The notes beneath the pieces were generated by a model, which had not been told where the DNA came from, made no database searches, and was given only the letters and a program-made list of their open reading frames with translations. This document shows positions 34,235-45,319 of a stretch of DNA of 64,000 nucleotides, piece after piece. This stretch comes from Pycnopodia helianthoides (lineage: Eukaryota > Echinodermata > Asteroidea > Forcipulatida > Asteriidae): contig CM063248.1 of assembly GCA_032158295.1 (NCBI GenBank), positions 22,283,273 to 22,347,272 of the forward strand, given 5' to 3'. How positions within the stretch are numbered: the stretch's first letter is position 1; each line of letters starts with the position of its first letter. Position numbers and translations under genes: made by a program.

Positions 34235-36640
34235 CATCTCAGCAAAACCTGAGTGTGAATGGGCATGGACAAGCTGTCTGTTCTACATCTAAGTAAAGTG
34301 TGAGTAAACGGGATGGACAACTTTACAAATATTCAACATCTCACCAAAACTAGAGTGAACGGGTGAACACAAGCTCTTAATTGTTATTCATCTCAGCAAA
34401 GCAAGAGTCTATTGGTGAGAACAAGTTGTTTGTTCTACATCTCAGCAGAGCTAGAGTGTACGGGTAAGGGCAATCTGTAAAGGGTTCGACATCTCAGCGA
34501 AGCTGCAGTGTATGGGTGAGAATAAGCTGCCTGAACTTCATTTCACCAAAGCTACTGTAGAGTGTTTCGGTGAGAGCAAGCTTTCAATTGTTCTACATCT
34601 CAGCAAAGCTAGAGTGTATGGGTGAGAACAAGCTGTTTGTTCTACATCTCAGCAAAGCTAGAGTGTATGGGTGAGAACAAGCTGTTTGTTCTACATCTCA
34701 GCAAAGCTAGAGTGTATGGGTAAGGGCAATCTCAAAAGTGTTTTACATATCAGCAAAGCTATAGAGTGTATTGGTGAGAACGAGCTGTTTGTTCTACATC
34801 TCAGCAAAGCTACACTTTATGGGTAAGGGCAATCTCTTAAGGGTTCTATATCTCAGCAAAGCTGGAGTATATGGGTGAGATCAAGCTGTCTGTTCTTCAT
34901 TTCACCAAAGCTACTGTAGAGTGTTTAGGTGAGAACAAGCTTTCAATTGTTCTACATCTCAGCAAAGCTAGAATGTATGGGTGAAAACAAGTTGTTTGTT
35001 CTACATCTCAGCAAAGCTAGAGTGTATAGGTGAGAACAATCCGTTTGTTCTACATCTTAGGAAAGCTACAGTGTACAGGTAAGGGCAATCTGAAAAGTGT
35101 TTTACATCTAAGCAAAGCTAGAGTGTATAGGTGACAACAATCTGTTTGTTCTACAACTTAGCAAAGCTACAGTGTATGGGTAACGGCAATCTCATAAGTG
35201 TTCTACATCTCAGCAAAGCTAGAGTGTAAAGGTGAGAACAATCTGTTTGTTCTACATCTCAGCAAAGCTAGAGTGTACAGGTAAGGGCAATCTCATAAGT
35301 GTTTTACATCTCAGCAAAGCTAGAAGGTATGAGTGAGAACAAGCTGTTTGTTCTACATCTCAGCAAAGCTAGAGTGTTCAGGTAAGGGCAATCTCAAAAG
35401 TGTTTTACATCTCAGCAAAGCTAGAGTGTATGGGTGAGAACAAGCTGTTTGTTTTACATCTCGGCAAAGCTAGAGTGTATGGGTAAGGTCAATTTCAAAA
35501 GTGTTTTACTTCTCAGCAAAGCTACAGTGTATGGGTGAGAACAAGCTGTTTGTTTTACATCTCGGCAAAGCTAGAGTGTATGGGTAAGGTCAATCTCATA
35601 AGTGTTTTACATCTCAGCAAAGCTAGAGTGTATGGGTAAGGTCAATCTCATAAGTGTTTTACATCTCAGCAAAGCTAGAGTGTATGGGTGAGAACAGGCT
35701 GTTTGTTTTACATATCAGCAAAACCTGAGTGTGAATTGGCATGGACAAGCTGTCTGTTCTACATCTAAGTAAAGTGTGAGTAAACGGGATGGACAACTTT
35801 ACAAATATTCAACATCTCACCAAAACTAGAGTGAACGGGTGAACACAAGCTCTTAATTGTTATTCATCTCAGCAAAGCAAGAGTCTATTGGTGAGAACAA
35901 GTTGTTTGTTCTACATCTCAGCAGAGCTAGAGTGTACGGGTAAGGGCAATCTGTAAAGGGTTCGACATCTCAGCGAAGCTGCAGTGTATGGGTGAGAATA
36001 AGCTGTCTGAACTTCATTTCACCAAAGCTACTGTAGAGTGTTTCGGTGAGAGCAAGCTTTCAATTGTTCTACATCTCAGCAAAGCTAGAGTGTATGGGTG
36101 AGAACAAGCTGTTTGTTCTACATCTCAGCAAAGCTAGAGTGTATGGGTGAGAACAAGCTGTTTGTTTTACATCTCAGCAAAGCTAGAGCGTATGGGTGAG
36201 AACAAGCTGTTTGTTCTACATCTCAGCAAAGCTAGAGTGTACAGGTAAGGGCAATCTCATAAGTGTTTTACATCTCAGCAAAACTAGAGTGTATGGGTGA
36301 GAAAAAACGTTGTTTGTTCTACGTCTCAGCAAAGCTAGAGTGTATGGGTGAGAACAAGCTGTTTGTTTTACATCTCAGCAAAGCTAGAGTGTATGGGTAA
36401 GGTCAATCTCATAAGTGTTTTACATCTCAGCAAAGCTAGAGTGTATGGGTGAGAACAGGCTGTTTGTTTTACATATCAGCAAAACCTGAGTGTGAATTGG
36501 CATGGACAAGCTGTCTGTTCTACATCTAAGTAAAGTGTGAGTAAACGGGATGGACAACTTTACAAATATTCAACATCTCACCAAAACTAGAGTGAACGGG
36601 TGAACACAAGCTCTTAATTGTTATTCATCTCAGCAAAGCA
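34235..36640 (+). repeat. Higher-order block with divergent monomers (761-bp step)
   Basis: A distinctive run of diverged monomers (CAGCAAAACCTGAGTGTGAA, GTAAAGTGTGAGTAAACGGG, CAACATCTCACCAAAACTAG) occurs at 34235, 35711 and 36472. The last two copies are 761 bp apart and almost identical over the full period. This is recent unequal exchange or segmental duplication inside the array. Confidence 0.85.
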
Positions 36641-38453
36641 AGAGTCTATTGGTGAGAACAAGTTGTTTGTTCTACATCTCAGCAGAGCTAGAGTGTACGG
36701 GTAAGGGCAATCTGTAAAGGGTTCGACATCTCAGCGAAGCTGCAGTGTATGGGTGAGAATAAGCTGTCTGAACTTCATTTCACCAAAGCTACTGTAGAGT
36801 GTTTCGGTGAGAGCAAGCTTTCAATTGTTCTACATCTCAGCAAAGCTAGAGTGTATGGGTGAGAACAAGCTGTTTGTTCTACATCTCAGCAAAGCTAGAG
36901 TGTATGGGTGAGAACAAGCTGTTTGTTTTACATCTCAGCAAAGCTAGAGCGTATGGGTGAGAACAAGCTGTTTGTTCTACATCTCAGCAAAGCTAGAGTG
37001 TACAGGTAAGGGCAATCTCATAAGTGTTTTACATCTCAGCAAAACTAGAGTGTATGGGTGAGAAAAACGTTGTTTGTTCTACGTCTCAGCAAAGCTAGAG
37101 TGTATGGGTGAGAACAAGCTGTTTGTTTTACATCTCAGCAAAGCTAGAGTGTATGGGTGAAAACAAGCTGTTTGCTAGAGTGTATGGGTAAGGGCAATCT
37201 CATAAGTGTTTTGCATCTCAGCAAGGCCAGAGTGTATGGCAGAGAACAAGCTGTTTGTTCTACATCTTAGCAAAGCTACAGTGTACGGGTAAGGGCAATC
37301 TCAAAAATGTTTTACATCTCAGCAAAGCTAGAGTTTGGGTGAGAACCAGCTGTTTGTTTTACATCTCAGCAAAGCTAGAGTGTATGGGTGAGAACAAGCT
37401 GTTTGTTCTACAACTTAGCAAAGCTACAGTGTAAGGGTAAGGGCAATCTCAAAAGTGTTTTGCATCTCAGCAAGGCCAGAGTGTATAGGTGAGAACAATC
37501 TGTTTGTTCTACAACTTAGCAAAGCTACAGTGTAAGGGTAAGGGCAATCTCATAAGTGTTCTACATCTCAGCAAAGCTAGAGTGTATGGGTGAGAACAAG
37601 CTGTTTGTTCTACATCTCAGCAAAGCTAGAGTGTACAGGTAAGGGCAATCTCAAAAGTGTTTTACATCTCAGCAGAGCTAGAGTGTATAGGTTAGAACAA
37701 GCTGTTTGTTCTACATCTTAGCAAAGCTACAGTGTACGGGTAAGGGCAATCTCATAAGTGTTTTACATATCAGCAAAGCTATAGAGTGTATTGGTGAGAA
37801 CGAGCTGTTTGTTGTACATCTCAGCAAAGCTACAGTTTATGGGTAAGGGCAATCTCTGAAGGGTTCTATATCTCAGCAAAGCTGGAGTATATGGGTGAGA
37901 ATAAGCTGTCTGTTCTTCATTTCACCAAAGCTACTGTAGAGTGTTAAGGTGAGAACAAGCTTTCAATTGTTCTACATCTCAGCAAAGCTAGAAGGTATGA
38001 GTGAGAACAAGCTGTTTGTTCTACATCTCAGCAAAGCTAGAGTGTAAAGATAAGGGCAATTTCAAAAGTGTTTTACTTCTCAGCAAAGCTACAGTGTATG
38101 GGTGAAAACAAATTGTTTCTTCTACATCTCAGCAAAGCTAGAGTGTACAGGTAAGGGCAATTTCAAAAGTGTTTTACATCTCAGCAAAGCTAGAGTGTAT
38201 AAGTGAGAACCAGCTGTTTGTTCTACATCTTAGCAAAGCTACAGAGTACGGGTAAGGGCAATCTCAAAAGTGTTTTACATATCAGCAAAGCTAGAGTGTA
38301 TAGGTGAGAACAAGCTGTTTGTTCTACATCTCAGCAAAGCTAGAGTGTATAGGTGAGAACAAGCTGTTTGTTCCACATCTCAGCAAAGCTGGAGTATATG
38401 GGTGAGATTAAGCTGTCTGTTGTTCATTTCACCAAAGCTACTGTAGAGTGTTT

Positions 38454-38580
38454 GTAAAACAGAGTTTGCGCTCTGTAGATTTGGCAGTTAATCTACAGAC
38501 CTTGCAAATGGTGCGCAATTTTCAGTGCGCTCTTTAGATTCGACAGTTCAAGCATTCGGCAGTTTGAAGATTGTGCAAAT
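38454..38580 (+). repeat. Diverged short duplication with a dyad
   Basis: GCGCTCTGTAGATTTGGCAG near 38469 recurs as GCGCTCTTTAGATTCGACAG near 38527. The first copy forms a perfect 9-bp dyad, CTGTAGATT...AATCTACAG. It directly follows the last satellite monomer. Confidence 0.6.
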
Positions 38581-38883
38581 CCTGGCCAAACTAAAAAACA
38601 AGTAGATCTCAGAGCAGCCAACTCTCCTCAATTCTGCAAAAAGTTCCCTGATAATAAACCATCTTTCCATGTTATGATGAACAAATGTGACAATCTCACC
38701 GAGTATGGAAACTTGCTCTTTATTTTTTACAATATCTCAGAAAAGTATTCATCCGATTTCCATATTTTTTGAAATGTAAGTAAGAGAGAATGTTCAAGCC
38801 TGCTGTAAAGTGTCACAGTTGTGAATTGTACGAAACGTGAGTTATGATTTAATATATTTTGTTCTTTTTTTCGGGCTGTGACT

Positions 38884-38937
<54 letters not shown>

Positions 38938-39480
38938 GGTACACGCAAAATAAACTTGATTGAACAGCCTACCTATATAATAGTTGTTCATAATGCATAG
39001 TTTTAGGGAAACACATTTTTCAAATGAAATCCCCCCCCACCTTACGGGGAAGAAGTTGATTGAATGCTTAAAATTTTTTGTTTACATGGCTAAAGACTTA
39101 AACCATACAAAAATATTGTTGTTAATATTTTTACAGTGCTAAATAAGTTTTATATCATGTGTGTGCACACAGTGTAGTCTCGAGGAGTAAGCACACACAC
39201 TGAGACAGAGTACTGGGGCTACTGTGTACAGTCCGAGACTGAGAGTAGTGTCACAAATTTGTAAAAACTAAACAAAATTAAATAAAAGTTGATTTTTGCC
39301 TAAAAAGTTGGAGGCAAAATTGAAAAAGTCAAAGAAAAACTAGCACAGGAGCACATGAATAGATGTTTACAAAAAAACACAAACAGATAATTAATATGCA
39401 AGGATGAGAAGAGTTTGGGTCTCCCTTTTCAATACGAGGTCAAGCAAAAGGTCAACTTGTCATTCAGTATTGTTCAGTTT
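38581..39480. other. Single-copy-like AT-rich DNA
   Basis: No convincing gene. It contains a (GT)n microsatellite, and a stretch at 39160-39240 with CACACACACTGAGACAGAG-type low complexity. Confidence 0.6.
38889..38936 (+). repeat. (GT)n microsatellite
   Basis: About 24 GT units without interruption. Confidence 0.97.
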
Positions 39481-39524
39481 TTTGTTCACACATAACAAAA
39501 AATAAAGACAATGTCATGACTTAC

Positions 39525-39804
39525 CTTCCTGAATAAAAACAATGGTGAAATCACTTCCTCGTCAGCAGAAGGTCCAGTTTGCTCTATACGTCCATAAGAG
39601 GTTTTCCACAGGACCAAAGACGGTCCATTCTTCCAGCATTTGCAGATATTTGAAAACATTTTTCTTGTCCCGCTCGTCCAGACTGTATCCAACATGTCGT
39701 CGACCTTTCAAAAAAAGCGCCACGTGTGACGACCTTTGCATTACTCTCTGTAGCCTTTTCTCAAGGCGATAGCTCCCACCTTCAATGCAATGGATGTATA
39801 ACAT
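39525..39804 (-). CDS. Candidate first exon, function unknown
   Basis: A minus-strand ATG at 39804 opens 80 codons beginning MLYIHCIEGGSYRLEKRL, with balanced Lys/Arg/Glu/Leu content and an amphipathic, helix-like stretch (SLDERDKKNVFKYLQMLEEW). The frame closes with TGA at 39562. A strong donor, AG|GTAAGTCATG, lies just beyond at 39525/39524; the frame that reaches it openly is a different one (ending ISPLFLFRK). So either this is a complete 80-residue protein, or a one-base error separates the two frames and the exon continues to the donor. The opposite strand is also open here (39542-39772), which lowers confidence. It faces the plus-strand gene at 40294, and the two could share the GC-richer interval 39805-40293 as a promoter. 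I do not recognise the family. Confidence 0.3.
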
Positions 39805-40293
39805 TGCATGAAAAGGGGGTCAAATGTTGAACGTAACAAATGCAGTCAAATTCAGCGCCTCGAGTAAAGGCTAAAAAATATAATAATTGCGCCCTCATTA
39901 ATCGGCTTTTGAAAACTGCTTGCATCCTGCTTCGCTCGTCCCCAAGCGCCTTGCCTTAAAACCAAAGGCGCTGGGATGGGCAAACGTATTGTTAACGTTA
40001 ATGCTCAGTCCCATCATGCATCACACTCACACTGCAAGCACTGCAAGCACAGCACGCATGACGTACTTCCTGAACAAGAATCTGTGCAAGCTGATCCTGG
40101 ATAGGCCGCTGGGGCCGAGCGAAGCCTCCTGCCCCCTGCGTCCTTACAATCTGACTGGCTGTTCCTTCTGTTCTACTTACTTGCCATAACATCGACAAAC
40201 AAGAACAACCCCACGATGTTCATAAAAATTAAAATACACTACACTCAGTGTTTATCATACTGAAGTTTTTTACTACTCTAGTTGGTACAAAAT
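39805..40293. promoter_or_regulatory. Possible bidirectional promoter interval
   Basis: It lies between two divergent candidate starts. 39920-40190 is GC- and CpG-richer than its surroundings (GGCGCTGGGATGGGC, GGCCGCTGGGGCCGAGCG). No TATA box is convincing. Open frames on both strands here (89 codons plus, 66 codons minus) mirror one another and probably reflect base composition. Confidence 0.3.
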
Positions 40294-41528
40294 ATGGGAA
40301 GGACTGTTCGGCAGACAGTTCCTAAGGTAAGGTATGGAAGTATAGCCAAGTTTTGTTGGGTTGTAGTGTTATGATGGGTGTCTATTTTTAGAGTCTTGTT
40401 AAAAAAGTTGTAAACATCGGTCTGCAAATCCCCCTTTTTTCGCTCAGATATCGTCATAATATTTGTTTGTGGTTGGACTTACTTAAAATATAATTAAACA
40501 CGAAGTGTTCTATTTTGGTTTTGGTATTAATTGACAGATGTCACTAAAAAAAAGGTTCATGCTCTTGTGTTTATTAATATTTATTGAATGATGTTGTTGA
40601 AGATCCTCGCAAAAACTTAAAAGCCAAAATTGTAGCAAATACTCAATATATTAATTTTGCGTTTATCCAAAACATATAGAAGCTTGGGCCTTTATTGTGT
40701 AAGCATGGATGGAGGTAGAAAACCAGTATTCCTGGATCATCGCTATGCCTGGATTGGTGAGTTTCTCTGTAATTACCTGCTGATTGTCATTGGCTTTGGG
40801 AGGGGGGGGCTGTACATTGAAGATCTGTGTATGGTCTGTAAATCACGGTGAGATAAATTTGTTTAAATGATAAATAATTTACTTTATGCCAAAAATGTGA
40901 CTCAGGTGAGCCGGACAAACATTTAAACACCATTAACATTTTATATGATCAGGTAATGCATTTCCACAAGAAAAATGGCATGTATTGTATGTAAACAAAT
41001 TTTTTATTTAATTGAGTCACAACTTTAGTACAGCATGCATGCAATATGAGAACAAGGAGCATTCTTGGTTGGTCATGTTCCCTCTGTGCAACCATAGCAA
41101 TAGCATCGAATACCAAAACAGGGTCTGACTAATTTACCCAAGCCCATCCTCAATTTGATTGTCTGGCCATCTCTGAACTGGTGACTACGGATACGGCTGG
41201 TTTGCCGCATTATGATAATGCATTGAAGTATAGGATATGTCTTTAGCAACACCCTTAGCAACAACAGTCATAACCATAGCTTCAGCCGCTAATTCGGAAA
41301 GGGCCTAGGATTGAAATCGGAGAAGTGCAAGGTAGCTGCCCCATTGTTAAAGTTCATTAAAACTGGATGTTCTGGGTATCAATTTTAAGAATTCCCCCAA
41401 AATGTTTTCATTATTTTACCTCAAACCTCCCCCTTCTTTTGTGTGTGTATTTCTGAGTAGGATTTACCAGTGCAGTGGAGCATCTAAACACCTTCAGGAT
41501 CTATTTACGGAGCTATGTCAGGAAGTGA
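40294..41528 (+). CDS. Candidate three-exon microgene, 60 residues
   Basis: Three exons join in a single consistent frame. Exon 1, 40294-40331, starts ATG and ends AAG|GTATGG. Exon 2, 40680-40756, lies between an acceptor CATATAG and the donor ATTG|GTGAGT. Exon 3, 41461-41528, follows a strong pyrimidine tract and GAGTAG and ends TGA. Lengths 38+77+68 give 61 codons including stop. The product starts MGRTVRQTVPKVRSLGLYC, contains FLDHRYAWIG across the second junction, and ends RSYVRK. A donor GTAAGG five bases earlier in exon 1 would break the frame at exon 2. Exon 3 also has a protein-like alternative frame (KHLQDLFTELCQEVISF then stop), so an unseen exon or an isoform cannot be excluded. 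A polyadenylation-type AATAAA is at 41724. I do not recognise a family; no domain or signal peptide is evident. Confidence 0.35.
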
Positions 41529-42410
41529 TATCTTTCCTCTAGTGTACCAAGGGTCTGGTCAAGGCGTCTCATGTCCTTGATGTAAGAATAAGGCGGGCAT
41601 ACATCTTTGATTAACAGTTTCAAAGGGTGCACCCCACTAAATAAGGAGAAAACAGAGCGTCACTCTGATTAATAATTTGTAGGCCCTCAAAATAATCTAT
41701 ATTAGACAGAAACCTGAGAGCCAAATAAAAGGGGTACAGTGTAAAAATGTTGCCCAATGGGGAACTTTTGGGATGCTAGGTGGGAGCAGACTTACCAGGT
41801 AAATCCATTGTTCTCAGCATTGTGCGCGTGCTTCCTTGCTCTTTGCTTAGAACTATGTAAACAGTATACCTGCTGCCATCTAGCGTTCAAAGGTCTTTCA
41901 TTGTGACCTGGGTGTTGTTGATTTCCAACTTGAGGTATTCCGCATGAAATAGGGTGAAAAAATTGTCTTATTTGCCCAGAGGTGTAGGGACATTTTAAAA
42001 AGATTGATGCTCCTACATTTGGAAATTTACACAGGGGTAGGGGTGTTTTTATGACTTTTGGTTATCCATTGAGCGCTAAGCTATAGCACAAAGTCAAATC
42101 ACTGCACACAACGGTTGTATTTCACAATACATTTTAATTGGAATATGACAAATGGTGTTAAAGGTTTGCGATTGTTTAATATTGAGAGGATGACTGACCA
42201 AAGAAGAATATTTTATGATCAAAACCTGGCTCCCTAATATGTATTTGCTCATGGAATGTTCATGAGGTGAAATCAATAGCTTCTTCCAGGAAAGATTGAA
42301 ATTACAGCAAGCTGAAAACTGTCTGCCCTGCTCCAGACCCTTTCTGACTAGCACTTTGTATCTGTGTAGACAGAGGAAGAGCCCTACTATGGTTAGTATA
42401 CAAATATAGA
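41529..42410. other. Non-coding, with a probable old repeat fragment
   Basis: No gene seen. The stretch 41760-41910 (AGACTTACCAGGTAAATCCA ... GCTGCCATCTAGCGTTC) has the look of an interspersed repeat, but only one copy is present here and the ends are not defined. Minus-strand open frames at 42094-42354 are not convincing. Confidence 0.4.
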
Positions 42411-42551
42411 CTGCTTCGAGTGTTATGGTTGAAGCTACGAATCTCGAGGTGATCCCCGGAGCGTTCTAGTTTCCCTAAGGCAAGCCGAGGGAAACTAGAA
42501 CGCTCTGGTGATCACTGAGGGAGTCGTAGTTTTAACCATAGCATGAGTAGA
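42411..42551. mobile_element. Foldback (snap-back) element, ~140 bp
   Basis: A near-perfect hairpin: GAGCGTTCTAGTTTCCCT on the left pairs with AGGGAAACTAGAACGCTC on the right around the loop AAGGCAAGCCG. Weaker pairing continues outward through TATGGTTGAAGCTACGA and TCGTAGTTTTAACCATA. Arms are ~65 bp. There is no coding capacity. It resembles the foldbacks at 44535 and 47222 in size and in a GAGG-cored centre. Confidence 0.8.
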
Positions 42552-42564
42552 ATAAGTCCATATT

Positions 42565-42797
42565 CATTTTATAACACCACATACATATATTGCGCCTAGA
42601 CGTTTCGGTACCAAGAAGCTGCACTTTTAAGGGTATAGTACATTGGTTGCTATGGGTACAGTCCCTTGAATGCTATGGGTAGTACATTGGTTCCTACAGG
42701 TATAGCGGCTTTCTAGTTAAAATAAGTTATATCATGTGACACGCTCTGAACCAATTACAAGGCCAAATCTTTGTAAGGGGTGTTATAAAACTGCTTA
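42565..42797. mobile_element. Possible small element with TTTTATAACACC ends
   Basis: TTTTATAACACC at the left and GGTGTTATAAAA at the right form 12-bp inverted ends ~230 bp apart. Inside are three ~25-bp variants of GTACATTGGTTGCTATGGGT. No target duplication is clear, so this is tentative. Confidence 0.35.
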
Positions 42798-42924
42798 TGA
42801 TTTTGTTAATCTCATGTGAAGACATTCAGTGAAAAAAATGAAACCAGGGGGTTCAAAACAAACTTTTACCTGGTGATTTTGACCTGCTACTACTTACTTA
42901 CAGTATAACAAAACTGTAGCAGGG

Positions 42925-43045
42925 AAGCAGAGCATACAAGCAGGTGGGAACCTGAGCGCATACATATTGTACAGCAGGCAGGAACCTGAGAGCATACATT
43001 GTACAGCAGGCAGGAACCTGAGAGAATATATATTGTACAGCAGGC
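42925..43045 (+). repeat. Short minisatellite (~33-36 bp unit, about 3.5 copies)
   Basis: Units of the form ATTGTACAGCAGGCAGGAAC plus CTGAGAGCATACAT repeat from the AAGCAGGTGGGAACCTGAG variant to GTACAGCAGGCTCCAG. An open frame of 64 codons through it is a by-product. Confidence 0.85.
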
Positions 43046-43660
43046 TCCAGACCCCACATTATTACTTCATGCTTGCATTAAAAAAAAAGTATTCTCAACT
43101 TATAGTCATATACCTGCTGCTTCAAGTTATTTTGAAACCCCTGGATGCAGTAATTGAGTGAACTGACAGAAAGCTGTTTCAATTTAGAAGACAAATACTT
43201 GTCTTCTCATTGAGTATCAGCGTCAGAATATTTCTAGTCGGAATTTGGTTTACCTTTTTTTAACAAGATGATGAATCTGTTTATATTTCAACTGATTGGG
43301 TTGTATTTGAACCCATTATTAAATATCTAGTATTTTAAATCCTTTCATCTTGAAGAGTTTCCTTTGATCTGATATTATTTCTCTTGACAAGACAAGTGAA
43401 GTAAAACTAAATCTTTGTATAACGATACAAAAAAAATGTAATTGGTTTATGCTGGGTTTTTTTAAACTGACATTTCAAAGTTTTGTGAAAGTTTCACAGG
43501 TTAGTTTTGTACTACATATTTTTTTTTAACAAAAACATTTGAATGGTAACAATATTGTCATTTACTTAAAATTTGTTAATGTGCTTGTAAAAAAGAACGT
43601 GAAAATAAATTTTAAAAAGGAAAATAAGAGTGATTTATTTGTGAACTATAACATTTTTAA
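43046..43660. other. AT-rich single-copy-like DNA
   Basis: Nothing recognisable: no open frame with protein character and no repeat ends. Confidence 0.5.
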
Positions 43661-43668
43661 ATTATAAC

Positions 43669-43681
43669 TTTATTTATTTAT

Positions 43682-43721
<40 letters not shown>

Positions 43722-44100
43722 GATTATTTTTATTTATTTATTTTATTTATTTGTTTATTTGTTTATTTGTTTATTTGTTATCTATTTGTTATTTGCTTAT
43801 TTGCTTATTTGCTTATTTGCTTATTTGCTTATTTGCTTATTTGCTTATTTGCTTATTTGCTTATTTGCTTATTTGCTTATTTGCTTATTTGCTTATTTGC
43901 TTATTTGCTTATTTGCTTATTTGCTTATTTGCTTATTTGCTTATTTGCTTATTTGCTTATTTGCTTATTTGCTTATTTGCTTATTGCTTTTGCTTATTTG
44001 CTTATTTTGCTTATTTGCTTATTTGCTTATTTGCTTATTTGTTTATTTGTTTATTTGTTTATTTGTTTATTTGTATTTGTTTATTTATTTATTTATTTAA
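43669..44100 (+). repeat. Compound microsatellite (TTTA)n-(TTA)n-(TTATTTGT)n-(TTATTTGC)n
   Basis: TTTA and TTA units (43669-43745) are followed by TTATTTGT, then ~30 copies of the 8-mer TTATTTGC (about 43787-44040), and again TTATTTGT. The 8-mer contains no stop in any plus frame, so three overlapping frames of 126-141 codons stay open, each reading Leu-Ile-Cys-Leu-Phe-Ala-Tyr. These look like membrane proteins but are pure repeat by-products. Confidence 0.97.
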
Positions 44101-44534
44101 AAAAAAATTTTTTTGTATATATATATATTTTTTTTTGGGGGGGGTGCTTTTTTTAGGTGGATTGGGGTGGGGTTAAGTGGGTGTTTGTTAGTACAGGTGC
44201 TAAATAATAATAAATAAAAAGGAAACAATGTAAGTCAACTATGATTTTATTTACTACAGTAACATCAACAAAATTTCCTGTATCAATGTTCCAGCAAAAC
44301 ATAATTGCCACTGTGTTGTTTACAAAAATAAGTAATTACTGAAGAGGAAATTGATAGAAACAAAACAAAATACAAAAGGTTTTTTTTAACAAATGCAGAG
44401 AAATGTTTGTGTTTGTTACCTGTTCCATCAAGTTTGTGCTCCTACATTTTAGTCCAAGGTGTGGAACCTCTTTTCATCATGAAATCTTTCCTGGTATATT
44501 AAGAAACTTTTCATGAAAAAATATTCATGATGAA
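44101..44534. other. Homopolymer-rich then AT-rich DNA
   Basis: 44101-44160 is a run of A, T and G homopolymers next to the microsatellite. The rest shows no gene and no defined element. Confidence 0.5.
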
Positions 44535-44610
44535 AATATTGGGAGTTGACAAACTAGTTACCCCAGGTTCGCCTCGGGAACTAGTTTGTCAACTTCCAAT
44601 ACCTTGGGGT
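44535..44610. mobile_element. Foldback element with TTCG loop
   Basis: ATTGGGAGTTGACAAACTAG (then TTACCCCAGG) pairs with CTAGTTTGTCAACTTCCAAT around a TTCG loop flanked by CAGG/CCTCGGG. The ~30-bp core arms have only two or three mismatches, with weaker pairing outside (ATATTCATGATGAAAAT against GTGCTGATATCC). It is one of three similar foldbacks in this region. Confidence 0.8.
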
Positions 44611-44840
44611 GCTGATATCCACTGTCCACCCTCAAACCGTGTTATATTTGTACATTATTAACATACTTTGAGAAACAATGTTAACACAAAGTAATTAAAC
44701 TAGCATCTTTTCTATCATCGTACAGCAAAATAGTGATTTAAGTTGTACATATGCTAAATCCAAAAAATTGCCTTCTGAAAACGTTTTCTTTGAATCTTGA
44801 ATACTTTGTAATTTAAGGGTATAAAATTAATAGACTTTGT

Positions 44841-45033
44841 TATAGACGATGTGACCTCTGTTTACATTCAAACCGCCCTCTGTTGACAAGTCTGTTGTCC
44901 AAGTCATGTTCCGCGTAGTCATGGTAATACTGCGTGTACTTTCTAGCTGGCTGTCAAGTACACAAAGGTTTTGCCCGGCGACATGCACGCGCATCATGAT
45001 TTTCGAGTGACGTCAGAGGTCACATCGTCTATA
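44841..45033. mobile_element. 193-bp MITE with perfect 20-bp inverted ends
   Basis: It begins TATAGACGATGTGACCTCTG and ends with its exact reverse complement, CAGAGGTCACATCGTCTATA. The outermost TA on both sides fits a TA target duplication, as in Tc1/mariner-type elements. It is non-coding. The interior is GC-richer (GTTTTGCCCGGCGACATGCA) than the flanks. Confidence 0.85.
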
Positions 45034-45319
45034 CACAGAATAAAATAGATCTTGTCTCCGTTTACATTCAATATAATTAAGCTGATCATGAAATGTGACG
45101 ACTGGAAATATTAATACAAGAAGCATATAGATATGAACTGGTGACTTTCCTAGCCTTGGGTATTGAACATTATTTGACCTCAATCAACTACCAAATGCCA
45201 ACATTGAACTCTCTGTTTGATGATTGCTCATGCACATTATTATTGGTAAGGACTTCCTTAAAAAAACATCGCATCATTTACCTTACTTTTACTTTTCAAA
45301 ATTCAAGCTTAAATACTTG
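45034..45319. other. Spacer between two MITEs
   Basis: No gene or repeat with defined ends. A plus frame of 60 codons (45141-45323) has no recognisable protein character and runs into the next MITE. Confidence 0.5.

Larger units (their letters stand above)
19175..38453 (+). repeat. 19.3-kb satellite of alternating ~50- and ~53-bp monomers
   Basis: Nearly all monomers contain CTCAGCAAAGCTAGAGTGTA. Two left halves alternate: type A begins GTGAGAACAAGCTGTTTGTT (monomer ~50 bp), type B begins GTAAGGGCAATCTCATAAGT (~53 bp), making a ~103-bp dimer. A third variant (AATAAGCTGTCTGTTCTTCA followed by TTTCACCAAAGCTACTG) recurs about every 0.3-1.3 kb. Roughly 370 monomers fit in the tract. Higher-order repetition is clear: the variant AGCAAGGCCAGAGTGTATAG occurs at 24841, 26974, 30014, 31081, 33114 and 37468. 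Monomer length is not a multiple of three, so the short open frames reading SAKLEC... are by-products. Function is unknown; a centromeric or heterochromatic satellite is possible but unproven. Confidence 0.95.

Noticed and set aside
19175..38453. CRISPR-like appearance of regularly spaced repeats
   Set aside because: There are no unique spacers; the spacing sequence is also repeated and the context is eukaryotic.
43720..44176. Apparent Leu/Phe/Tyr-rich membrane protein frames
   Set aside because: All three plus frames are open through the TTATTTGC repeat, so this is repeat composition.
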